From: Amoebophrya sp. A120
Taxonomy: Eukaryota > Sar > Dinophyceae > Syndiniales > Amoebophryaceae
Direction: 5' to 3'
DNA: 64,000 nt
NCBI GenBank assembly: GCA_905178155.1
Contig: CAJINV010000006.1
Coordinates: 4,341,938-4,405,937 of the forward strand
Within the stretch, counting starts at the first letter, position 1. Every line of letters starts with the position of its first letter. The notes beneath the pieces are model-generated. The model saw nothing but the letters and a program-made list of their open reading frames with translations. It did no database searches and was not told the DNA's origin. The translations under genes and the position numbers were made by a program. Positions 49,101-61,100 of the stretch are shown piece by piece.

Positions 49101-52100
49101 TAGGGTTTGAAATAGAGCTACTAAACTAGCATGACAAAAGCAGTCTTCTGTGCCCAAACAGCACGGCAAATTGGATTCCGGTGCTCGGAAGATTTGTCAT
49201 GCGCCGCTTGATAAGTGGGCTTCCGACTGGTATCGGTTTTATGCGTGACAAACTATTTCAACTTTGACGATTTCGATCCTGACACATCCATAACGATGTG
49301 GGAATAGTCATAGCCTTTCTCCGCAACTTCGCGCCGCAGTTCAGGCCCACGGTTGTACTAGTTCGCTCCAGCAGCAGGTCGTACTGGGACAACATGATGA
49401 TTTCACTGGAGCAGGAGCTCACGTAGGGCACCACCAGCGTCCTGGTGCTTGTAGTACCGCTGGTCGTCTGGAGGAACAACTTGCGGCGAGCAGGCCATCT
49501 TGCTCGCACACAACAACCACATATGAGAGTGCACAACTCCCCCTCCCCCTCATTTGTGTTGCATGAACAGCAACACAAGCGCGGGCAAAGATGCAGCTTT
49601 TGCATGACAAATTCCTAGGGGACTGTAGTGCTGTTTTGGATTCCGGAATTTGTCATGCAAACAGTGCCACAAGGCAGCGACTGGATTTGGGATTTTGCAT
49701 GACAAAGGAGGGGGAGGGGGAGTTGTGCACCGTGATACCACACCGGCACAGCACCGGGAAGACGAAGAGCAACTCCAGCTTCACTGCCGTGCTTGGGAGT
49801 GGGCGCGCAGCAATAGTGGCGGATCTACTGCTTCCCAAGTGGTGCAACAACGAGTTGCACTATCGGGTGGAAGAGAACAACCGGGTGGGGCGGGTGGGGC
49901 AGCCCAGAGCAGTGCTGCACCTAGAGAAGTCGTAGTACCTGCTGCTCAAGTAGGTGAACAAGAGCGAAATGGAGTAGACGAGGAGGTTGTGGTCCCGGAG
50001 GGGACGGTTCTGAATCTCCAAAATCTTCTATGACAGTGCACAACTCCCCCTCCCCCTCATTTGTCATGCAAAACCCCAAATCCAAGGGCTTTCCTGTGGC
50101 ACTGTTGGCATCACAGATTCCGGAAGCCCAAACAGTACTACACTAAGCGCATGAACTTGTCATGCACATGCACCAGGTGTGGCTGTGTTTGTATTGCTGT
50201 TCATGCAATACAAATGAGGGGGAGGGGGAGTTGTGCACTCTGATATCTTCAACCACGTGGCCCTAATCATGAAGCGGACGACAATGACGACGCTGCCTCT
50301 TCGGGAACGGCCTCGACCAATCTGGACGCGATTGAGGATGGGCAGCAGGACAGATTGAGCGACGCCATGACCAGGCTGAGCTTGTCAAAACGGGGAAGCA
50401 CTTTCGACTCCTTATCGAAAGGAAAAATCCCCCCTCCCCAAATCAAAATGAAATTTCTGATGCTGGATTTGTGTACACAAATCCGCGCTGTCTTGCTGGA
50501 GAGCACTGCAGGCCCATACTAAGTGTGAGTAGAGAGGTTTTGGCCTGGGCACTTAGCATGAAAAACATCCGCGCTGTAGGCCCAACAGCATGACAAACCG
50601 CCTGCACAGTGCGGCGGTTGTCTGTGGAGTTGCCTTCTTGCAAGACAGACACGATTTGCGACCACAAATCAGCATCACAAATTTGCAAAAGTTTTCTTTT
50701 CAGTATGGGGAGGGGGGATTTTTCCTATTGATACTCCTACGGCAGCAACATGTCGGGTTTGATGAGTGATGATGGGAACAGCCCTATCCTATGTAAAAAC
50801 ATCCCCACCCCAGAGTTGTCATGCAGATTTGCAATGACAAGAACATTTGTGATGCGCATCCCTATGATGGGCCTTTCCAGTCGTGTTTTGGAATTTGTAA
50901 TGCTGTAAACAGGATACGTATCTCGATTTGTAATGCGGCTGTCCTTGCTAACCTGCACTACACTACGGGCTGCAACTTGTCATGCGTGGCGTCCAAAACT
51001 CCTGGATCTGTGTTGCAGAGATCCCAACTTAACTATGGCGTGGGGACGTTTTTACTCAGGATAAACCCCGGTGGTTATCTCGGCAGGAACAAGAAGAGGA
51101 GCGAGAAACTGGCCGCCAGGAGAGGTGGCACCACGGGACATGGCGAAGGAGGAGCTGCTATCACCTGCAAAAGTGTCTGGGTCTGGAAAGAATGGGATTT
51201 GTGATGCTACCTGTCGACCACACAAAAATCTGTATTGCAAGAGAGGCAAAGAAAAAACACTCAGATGGTTGCCACCAGGAGAGGGCATTTCTCATGCAGT
51301 TTAGGCATGAGCAAATCTTTGCGAAAGCTGTGATGCTAGAGAGTGCATCAGAGGCATCGGTGGAAGCCATGTACAATTTGCATGACAAACTCCCAATAAA
51401 TCTTCCAGACCCAGACATATTTGCATTTGATAGCTGCGTCGTCGTCCATGGACCAGCGGCAAGAAATTACGGTGGTCACCATGAGTGACGATCAGCTCGC
51501 CGCCGCCGGCAGGGCCGGGCTTCTGGGCAACTTAGAAGGCATCGACCAAGATCGGCCACCGTCTAAGAGCAGCAGCGGTAAAAAGCCGCTTTCCGGTGCA
51601 GGCGGGGGCGCTCGCACCATTACGGATGATACGCTGATGGACACGTATGTGCTGGGCCACGCGAGCAGCCTCGATGGGGGGTCGCAAGACCGAGCGCATG
51701 GTGGGTATATCAAATGCAAAAATGTCTGGGTCTGGAATGTTGCCGGGTTTGTCATGCATACTTTGTATGACCCAGGATGTCTGTAATGCACGACCTACCA
51801 TCACAGACTTTTAGAACCCTTCCTGATGCCTACCCCGCATGACAAATGCCCTCCCCGCGTAGCATAAACTAGACTCCTCTTGCTGGTCATGCAATACAGA
51901 TTTTTTTAGAGTCCAAAGCCAGCATCACAGGCTCCAACCTTCCAGACCCAGACACTTTTGCATTTGATAGGGTCCTCGCAAGACCGGGCGGGTGCTGGGG
52001 CTAACTGTCCGCCCGATCATCGCACCTGCTCCGAGGGAACCCGTTCGGCGCTCGGGGAAGAGGATATGCGGGCGATGCTGGATATGGATGTGTCAGAGTT

Positions 52101-55100
52101 GAAATCGACAAAGTTGAAATGATTTGTAATGCATAAAAACCATGACCCGAGGCACGTGTGTTGCAGAGCAGGCAAGTGAGGCCGATTGTAATCCTGTTTG
52201 GGGTTACAGCTCGAGCTGCTAAAGTAGCATGAGAAAATCGCTCTTCTTTGCCTAAACAGCATGACAAACTGGATTTAGGGACCGCCGAAATTTGTCATGC
52301 GCCACTTAGAAACTGGGTTCCAACTGGCATCCATTTTATGCATGACAAATTATTTCAACTTTGTCGATTTCAACTCTGACACATCCATACTGGATGACGG
52401 CGAGAGTCGGGCCGCGGGGACCACGACGCGGGGCATCCTGGCCCGCTTGGCCGGGTCCGCGATCGGCTTGATTCCGGGTGTTATCAAATGCAAAAATGTC
52501 TGGGTCTGGAAGATTCTGAGACTTGTCATGCACGGTTTGCATGACCCACGATGTCTGTGATGCATGCCCTAGCATCACAATTTTTTAAAGGGATTCTTGA
52601 TGCCTAGTCCGCATGACAAATGCCCTCTCTGCGTAGCAAAAATTAGACTCCTTTTGCTGCTCATGCAACACAAATCTTTTAGACATCCAAATGCAGCTTC
52701 AGTTGCATTCTTCCAGACCCAGACATATTTGCAGTTGATAGGTGTAGGTTTCGCGGCCAGCACCCTGGGTCTCTCGACGATCAAGGAGGCGCAGAGCAAA
52801 AAGACAAGCCCGAAGCTGACAGCGGTGGAGGATCAATTTGCCCAGCCAGAAGACCTATCAAATGCAAAATTGTCTGGGTCTGGAGGTCTGGAAGATTTGC
52901 GATGCTTGTCTGGCATGACCAAAAGGTTTGCGATGCGTGTCCAAGAAGAGACCCTTTTGCCTGTCAAGCAAAAACGCAGTTTGTCATGCGAAAAACGCAA
53001 CACAAAGAAGCGCAGATATTTCTCATGCTTGGATGTGCATTACAGAGCATTCACAACTCCCAACGCAGCATGACAAGTTTCCAGACCCAGATCGATATTT
53101 GCACTGGATAAGATCACAGCCAGTTGGCACAGATTGCTGCGCACACTGCGACGCACATGCGGCAACAGCGAGAGAAGCGAGAGTTGCAGGAGCAGAAGTT
53201 GCTGCTTGCACGATCATCTTCCGAAAGCGTTCAGACTCCTGGTGGAGGTGCAGCGGCGGCGAGTACTTCTATATGGATTGCAAATACGTCTGGGTCTGGA
53301 AGAATGCAAGTTTATCATGCTTGTCTCACATGACTCTTGAATTTGTCATGCACATTACCCAAGAGCCCCATTTTTCTGTGATGCAGAAACGCAGTTTGTC
53401 ATGCAGAATAGGCAACACCTAGTAGAAGCTCAGAAAATTGTCATGCTGAGCGAGCACTTGTGGCCTCCTCATGATACGCCACCCAGCATCACAAGTTTCC
53501 AGACCCAGACATATTTGCAATGCATAGCACCAGCGGCCACGCGAGCCAAATGTCTACCGATGGCATGAGCAATGTGGCGGTCGGGTGTCGCTCGAGCATA
53601 TCCTGTGCAAAAGTATCGTACTCGTAGTAATGGCAGTCATGCATTACAAATCTCCATCCCAAGGCAAAACAGCATGACAAATTGCATTTGTCATGCTGAC
53701 CGAATTTGTAATGCGATTTGTACTAGTACGATGCTGTTGCAATGCATAGAGCATAGCGGGTGACGATTTAGATGACCAGTTTGAAATCGCTTCGCAGCAA
53801 ATTGACGCACAGCTTGCTGTATGCATTGCAAATACGCCTGGGTCTGGTTCTGGAAGGTTGCAACTTGTGATGCTGGCTTTGGATTCAGAAAAAATCTGTA
53901 TTGCGTGACCAGCCAAAGCGGTCCAGTTTGTGCTACGTGGAGAGCTACCGTTTCTCATGCGGAATAGGCATTACCATTATCAGGAAGCCATCTAATAGTG
54001 GTCTGTGATGCTAGGTGATGCATTGTAGGCGTCGCGGGTCATGCAAAAGGTGCATGACATACAAACGCTGCACCCTTCGTCCAGACCCAGATCGATATTT
54101 GCAGTTGATGATATGCAGCGGGAGGTGACCTGGATCATCCTGTCGCCGGTAGTTCGCGTAGTGGAGGTGGTGACCTGGAGAAACTGCACCAGGGACAAAT
54201 GCAGGCACCTGGTGCACCTGGAGCTACCGCAGCTGGTTGTTTTGCTTTTGCCGGTGGAGTTCCGCAACAACAGCTTCTCCCTAGCATCTGCGAAACTTTG
54301 AACGAAGATATGGCCTCGGATATTACAGTGAAAAAAGCCCCCACGCCCAAAATTGCAATAGTTTGTGATGCGAAGTTTCCAAGTGAAAGCTTTTTGTTAT
54401 GCATGAAAGGAGTACGAATCTTTCTGATCCTGATGCAGAGTCTAGGCGTATATCGCAGCGCCTGCATGACAAGCGCCGCTCTTGCTGGGATCTTTTGCAA
54501 TTACAAATTTTTATTTTTGCTATTCACGACTGGGAATCTGTAATGCTGATAGATGCAAGAGGGCGAGTGTTTCCTTTGGAAAGGTTTGCAATACAAATGC
54601 TCCCAAGTTCGGGGGTGGGGGCGTTTTTCATTGTAATATCGGAGCTGGGAGCGAAGACGGCATCTTCCCGGGGAAAGATGAGAAATAATGACCGCAGCTC
54701 TTCAAGCAAGGAAAGTTGCACGGCCGGCGACCGAGTTGTAGCTGGTGGAACCGCGGCAGCCGCTTCTTCTATGGAGGACCTGCCCCGCGTGCCCAGTAAC
54801 AATACCATTATCAAATGCAAAGATGTCTGGGTCTCGAAGAGTACAAGACTTCTCATGCGGGTTCAACATGACGCATGAGGTCTGCAATGCAGGAGCTAGC
54901 ATGACAGATTCTGTGAGATCTCTACCATGCCTATCCTGCATGAGAAACTCACTCCCAACTTGGTCAAAAGTGGTCAGCTTTTGGTAGTCATGCAACACAA
55001 ATTTTTGCATGATCCAGATTTAGCATGTCAAGCTGCATCCTTCCAGACATCCAGGGATACTTGCAGTGCATAACCATGACGGACGAACAGTTTTCCGAAC

Positions 55101-58100
55101 TGGGCGGCGCGTTCAGCCGGGCGAGTAGCGGAATTATTCGGCAATCCACGAAGGATAGTACCATTACCAGGGCTATCAACTGCAAAAATGTCTGGGTCTG
55201 GAAGAATGCAACTTGTGATGCTGCATTTGGATTCCAAAAAGATCTGTATTGCATGAGTACCAAAGGGAATGCAATTTTTGCCACGCTGAGAAGGCATTTT
55301 CCATGCGGAATAGGCATCAAGAAGCCCTCAAAAAGTCTGTTATGCTAGGGCATGCATCACAGACATCGTGGCTCATGCAAAACGTGCATGACAAGTCTCA
55401 GAGTCTTCCAGACCCAGACATATTTGCAATTCATAAGGGCCGCGGCGTTGAGTAGCGCAGGTTCCTCGCCAATGCAGGGGCCTGTATCAACTACCGCAAC
55501 AAGCGCGGGAAGATGTGGGCGATCTATCGCGAGAAAAAAGTGTTTACAGTTACACATTTGTTCGAATTTCAGCATCACAAAGAAGACTTGTAATGCGCAG
55601 ACCACAACATCTTCAAGGGAAAACCCGCACGAAATGAGGCTGGCAAGCATTTTCTGCATGACAGAGGTTGTCTGTCTTGCTGGTCTTGCGTCAGAGTGTG
55701 TAACTGTAACACTTTTTCCTTGTGATACGATCCTCTGCTGCTCTACTACAACATGCGGGAGGAGTATGGAAGCGTCAAGTTTGAAATCGACAAAGTTGAA
55801 ATGATTTGTCATGCATAAATTGCAAGGCATGAAGTGCCTATCTTGCCGGGATGGCAAGCGAGGCCGATTGTGAGCCTGTTTAGGGTTTGAAATAGAGCTA
55901 CTAAACTAGCATGACAAAAGCAGTCTTCTGTGCCCAAACAGCACGGCAAATTGGATTCCGGTGCTCGGAAGATTTGTCATGCGCCGCTTGATAAGTGGGC
56001 TTCCGACTGGTATCGGTTTTATGCGTGACAAACTATTTCAACTTTGACGATTTCGATCCTGACACATCCATAACGATGTGGGAATAGTCATAGCCTTTCT
56101 CCGCAACTTCGCGCCGCAGTTCAGGCCCACGGTTGTACTAGTTCGCTCCAGCAGCAGGTCGTACTGGGACAACATGATGATTTCACTGGAGCAGGAGCTC
56201 ACGTAGGGCACCACCAGCGTCCTGGTGCTTGTAGTACCGCTGGTCGTCTGGAGGAACAACTTGCGGCGAGCAGGCCATCTTGCTCGCACACAACAACCAC
56301 ATATGAGAGTGCACAACTCCCCCTCCCCCTCATTTGTGTTGCATGAACAGCAACACAAGCGCGGGCAAAGATGCAGCTTTTGCATGACAAATTCCTAGGG
56401 GACTGTAGTGCTGTTTTGGATTCCGGAATTTGTCATGCAAACAGTGCCACAAGGCAGCGACTGGATTTGGGATTTTGCATGACAAAGGAGGGGGAGGGGG
56501 AGTTGTGCACCGTGATACCACACCGGCACAGCACCGGGAAGACGAAGAGCAACTCCAGCTTCACTGCCGTGCTTGGGAGTGGGCGCGCAGCAATAGTGGC
56601 GGATCTACTGCTTCCCAAGTGGTGCAACAACGAGTTGCACTATCGGGTGGAAGAGAACAACCGGGTGGGGCGGGTGGGGCAGCCCAGAGCAGTGCTGCAC
56701 CTAGAGAAGTCGTAGTACCTGCTGCTCAAGTAGGTGAACAAGAGCGAAATGGAGTAGACGAGGAGGTTGTGGTCCCGGAGGGGACGGTTCTGAATCTCCA
56801 AAATCTTCTATGACAGTGCACAACTCCCCCTCCCCCTCATTTGTCATGCAAAACCCCAAATCCAAGGGCTTTCCTGTGGCACTGTTGGCATCACAGATTC
56901 CGGAAGCCCAAACAGTACTACACTAAGCGCATGAACTTGTCATGCACATGCACCAGGTGTGGCTGTGTTTGTATTGCTGTTCATGCAATACAAATGAGGG
57001 GGAGGGGGAGTTGTGCACTCTGATATCTTCAACCACGTGGCCCTAATCATGAAGCGGACGACAATGACGACGCTGCCTCTTCGGGAACGGCCTCGACCAA
57101 TCTGGACGCGATTGAGGATGGGCAGCAGGACAGATTGAGCGACGCCATGACCAGGCTGAGCTTGTCAAAACGGGGAAGCACTTTCGACTCCTTATCGAAA
57201 GGAAAAATCCCCCCTCCCCAAATCAAAATGAAATTTCTGATGCTGGATTTGTGTACACAAATCCGCGCTGTCTTGCTGGAGAGCACTGCAGGCCCATACT
57301 AAGTGTGAGTAGAGAGGTTTTGGCCTGGGCACTTAGCATGAAAAACATCCGCGCTGTAGGCCCAACAGCATGACAAACCGCCTGCACAGTGCGGCGGTTG
57401 TCTGTGGAGTTGCCTTCTTGCAAGACAGACACGATTTGCGACCACAAATCAGCATCACAAATTTGCAAAAGTTTTCTTTTCAGTATGGGGAGGGGGGATT
57501 TTTCCTATTGATACTCCTACGGCAGCAACATGTCGGGTTTGATGAGTGATGATGGGAACAGCCCTATCCTATGTAAAAACATCCCCACCCCAGAGTTGTC
57601 ATGCAGATTTGCAATGACAAGAACATTTGTGATGCGCATCCCTATGATGGGCCTTTCCAGTCGTGTTTTGGAATTTGTAATGCTGTAAACAGGATACGTA
57701 TCTCGATTTGTAATGCGGCTGTCCTTGCTAACCTGCACTACACTACGGGCTGCAACTTGTCATGCGTGGCGTCCAAAACTCCTGGATCTGTGTTGCAGAG
57801 ATCCCAACTTAACTATGGCGTGGGGACGTTTTTACTCAGGATAAACCCCGGTGGTTATCTCGGCAGGAACAAGAAGAGGAGCGAGAAACTGGCCGCCAGG
57901 AGAGGTGGCACCACGGGACATGGCGAAGGAGGAGCTGCTATCACCTGCAAAAGTGTCTGGGTCTGGAAAGAATGGGATTTGTGATGCTACCTGTCGACCA
58001 CACAAAAATCTGTATTGCAAGAGAGGCAAAGAAAAAACACTCAGATGGTTGCCACCAGGAGAGGGCATTTCTCATGCAGTTTAGGCATGAGCAAATCTTT

Positions 58101-61100
58101 GCGAAAGCTGTGATGCTAGAGAGTGCATCAGAGGCATCGGTGGAAGCCATGTACAATTTGCATGACAAACTCCCAATAAATCTTCCAGACCCAGACATAT
58201 TTGCATTTGATAGCTGCGTCGTCGTCCATGGACCAGCGGCAAGAAATTACGGTGGTCACCATGAGTGACGATCAGCTCGCCGCCGCCGGCAGGGCCGGGC
58301 TTCTGGGCAACTTAGAAGGCATCGACCAAGATCGGCCACCGTCTAAGAGCAGCAGCGGTAAAAAGCCGCTTTCCGGTGCAGGCGGGGGCGCTCGCACCAT
58401 TACGGATGATACGCTGATGGACACGTATGTGCTGGGCCACGCGAGCAGCCTCGATGGGGGGTCGCAAGACCGAGCGCATGGTGGGTATATCAAATGCAAA
58501 AATGTCTGGGTCTGGAATGTTGCCGGGTTTGTCATGCATACTTTGTATGACCCAGGATGTCTGTAATGCACGACCTACCATCACAGACTTTTAGAACCCT
58601 TCCTGATGCCTACCCCGCATGACAAATGCCCTCCCCGCGTAGCATAAACTAGACTCCTCTTGCTGGTCATGCAATACAGATTTTTTTAGAGTCCAAAGCC
58701 AGCATCACAGGCTCCAACCTTCCAGACCCAGACACTTTTGCATTTGATAGGGTCCTCGCAAGACCGGGCGGGTGCTGGGGCTAACTGTCCGCCCGATCAT
58801 CGCACCTGCTCCGAGGGAACCCGTTCGGCGCTCGGGGAAGAGGATATGCGGGCGATGCTGGATATGGATGTGTCAGAGTTGAAATCGACAAAGTTGAAAT
58901 GATTTGTAATGCATAAAAACCATGACCCGAGGCACGTGTGTTGCAGAGCAGGCAAGTGAGGCCGATTGTAATCCTGTTTGGGGTTACAGCTCGAGCTGCT
59001 AAAGTAGCATGAGAAAATCGCTCTTCTTTGCCTAAACAGCATGACAAACTGGATTTAGGGACCGCCGAAATTTGTCATGCGCCACTTAGAAACTGGGTTC
59101 CAACTGGCATCCATTTTATGCATGACAAATTATTTCAACTTTGTCGATTTCAACTCTGACACATCCATACTGGATGACGGCGAGAGTCGGGCCGCGGGGA
59201 CCACGACGCGGGGCATCCTGGCCCGCTTGGCCGGGTCCGCGATCGGCTTGATTCCGGGTGTTATCAAATGCAAAAATGTCTGGGTCTGGAAGATTCTGAG
59301 ACTTGTCATGCACGGTTTGCATGACCCACGATGTCTGTGATGCATGCCCTAGCATCACAATTTTTTAAAGGGATTCTTGATGCCTAGTCCGCATGACAAA
59401 TGCCCTCTCTGCGTAGCAAAAATTAGACTCCTTTTGCTGCTCATGCAACACAAATCTTTTAGACATCCAAATGCAGCTTCAGTTGCATTCTTCCAGACCC
59501 AGACATATTTGCAGTTGATAGGTGTAGGTTTCGCGGCCAGCACCCTGGGTCTCTCGACGATCAAGGAGGCGCAGAGCAAAAAGACAAGCCCGAAGCTGAC
59601 AGCGGTGGAGGATCAATTTGCCCAGCCAGAAGACCTATCAAATGCAAAATTGTCTGGGTCTGGAGGTCTGGAAGATTTGCGATGCTTGTCTGGCATGACC
59701 AAAAGGTTTGCGATGCGTGTCCAAGAAGAGACCCTTTTGCCTGTCAAGCAAAAACGCAGTTTGTCATGCGAAAAACGCAACACAAAGAAGCGCAGATATT
59801 TCTCATGCTTGGATGTGCATTACAGAGCATTCACAACTCCCAACGCAGCATGACAAGTTTCCAGACCCAGATCGATATTTGCACTGGATAAGATCACAGC
59901 CAGTTGGCACAGATTGCTGCGCACACTGCGACGCACATGCGGCAACAGCGAGAGAAGCGAGAGTTGCAGGAGCAGAAGTTGCTGCTTGCACGATCATCTT
60001 CCGAAAGCGTTCAGACTCCTGGTGGAGGTGCAGCGGCGGCGAGTACTTCTATATGGATTGCAAATACGTCTGGGTCTGGAAGAATGCAAGTTTATCATGC
60101 TTGTCTCACATGACTCTTGAATTTGTCATGCACATTACCCAAGAGCCCCATTTTTCTGTGATGCAGAAACGCAGTTTGTCATGCAGAATAGGCAACACCT
60201 AGTAGAAGCTCAGAAAATTGTCATGCTGAGCGAGCACTTGTGGCCTCCTCATGATACGCCACCCAGCATCACAAGTTTCCAGACCCAGACATTTTTGCAG
60301 TGCATATTCTAGCGGTGCTTCTCATTATTTCCTAGGAACGTCGCCTATTCGTCCCGAGCCCCAGCCCCTCCGGGAAGATCTTACGAGGGTACCAAATGCA
60401 AAAATGTCTGGGTCTGGAAGATTCTGAGACTTGTCATGCACGGTTTGCATGAGCCATGATGTCTGTGATGCATGCCCTAGCATCACAGGTTTTTTGAGGG
60501 ATTCTTGATGCCTATTCCGCATGACAAATGCCCTCTCCGCGTAGCAGATATTAGATTCCTTTTGCTGCTCATGCAACACAAATTTTTTAGACATCCAAAT
60601 GCAGCATCACAAGTTGCATTCTTCCAGACCGAGACATTTTTGCATTTGATAGAGGGCTCCTTCCTACCACGACCAAGATCTTCTGCTCCCGGCCAATGGT
60701 GCACCAGCCCGGACGCTCTCGGAAGCTGCTTTCCCGCGGCCTGACGATGCTGCTCTGATGAGTATGAGAGGGGACCACGTGATGGATGCTGATTCCTCAA
60801 ACGCCTTGTTAAATAACGTTAATGCGGCGGGAGGACGAGGACAAGCTCAAGGTGATACTACGTCGGGATTCTCGCAGGGGCAGGTCGAAGCCATGATGTA
60901 CCTCCACCAGGAACTCCATATGCATTGCAAATACCGATCTGGGTCTGGAAGGATGTTGCGAGGTTAGTCATGCTTGCATGGCATGACTGAAGAGTTTGTG
61001 AGGTCGTGAGTCCAAGAAGAGACCCCTTTGCTTGTCATGCAAAAAGAACGCAGGCTGTCAGGCGGAAAGAACCGCAACACTTAAGCGCGCAAATGTTTCT

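Larger units (their letters stand above)
46706..53485. repeat. Tandem duplication, copy 1 (6,780 bp)
   Basis: Every stretch I compared is identical to the sequence 6,780 bp downstream, introns included. The boundary falls in a 27-bp string shared by two IE-A introners (46706-46732, 53486-53512, 60266-60292). It carries 2,254 nt of gene D coding sequence. Confidence 0.93.
53486..60265. repeat. Tandem duplication, copy 2 (6,780 bp)
   Basis: I saw no difference from copy 1. Because the duplicated coding content (2,254 nt) is not a multiple of three, copy 2 is predicted to be read out of frame, with TGA at 53761-53763 after splicing of its first introner. Its exons are the copy-1 exons shifted by 6,780. 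Confidence 0.93.

Noticed and set aside
46706-60265. Two separate paralogous genes in tandem instead of one disrupted gene
   Set aside because: There is no start, stop or promoter between the copies, no sequence divergence was seen, and the joint is a chimeric introner in mid-gene.
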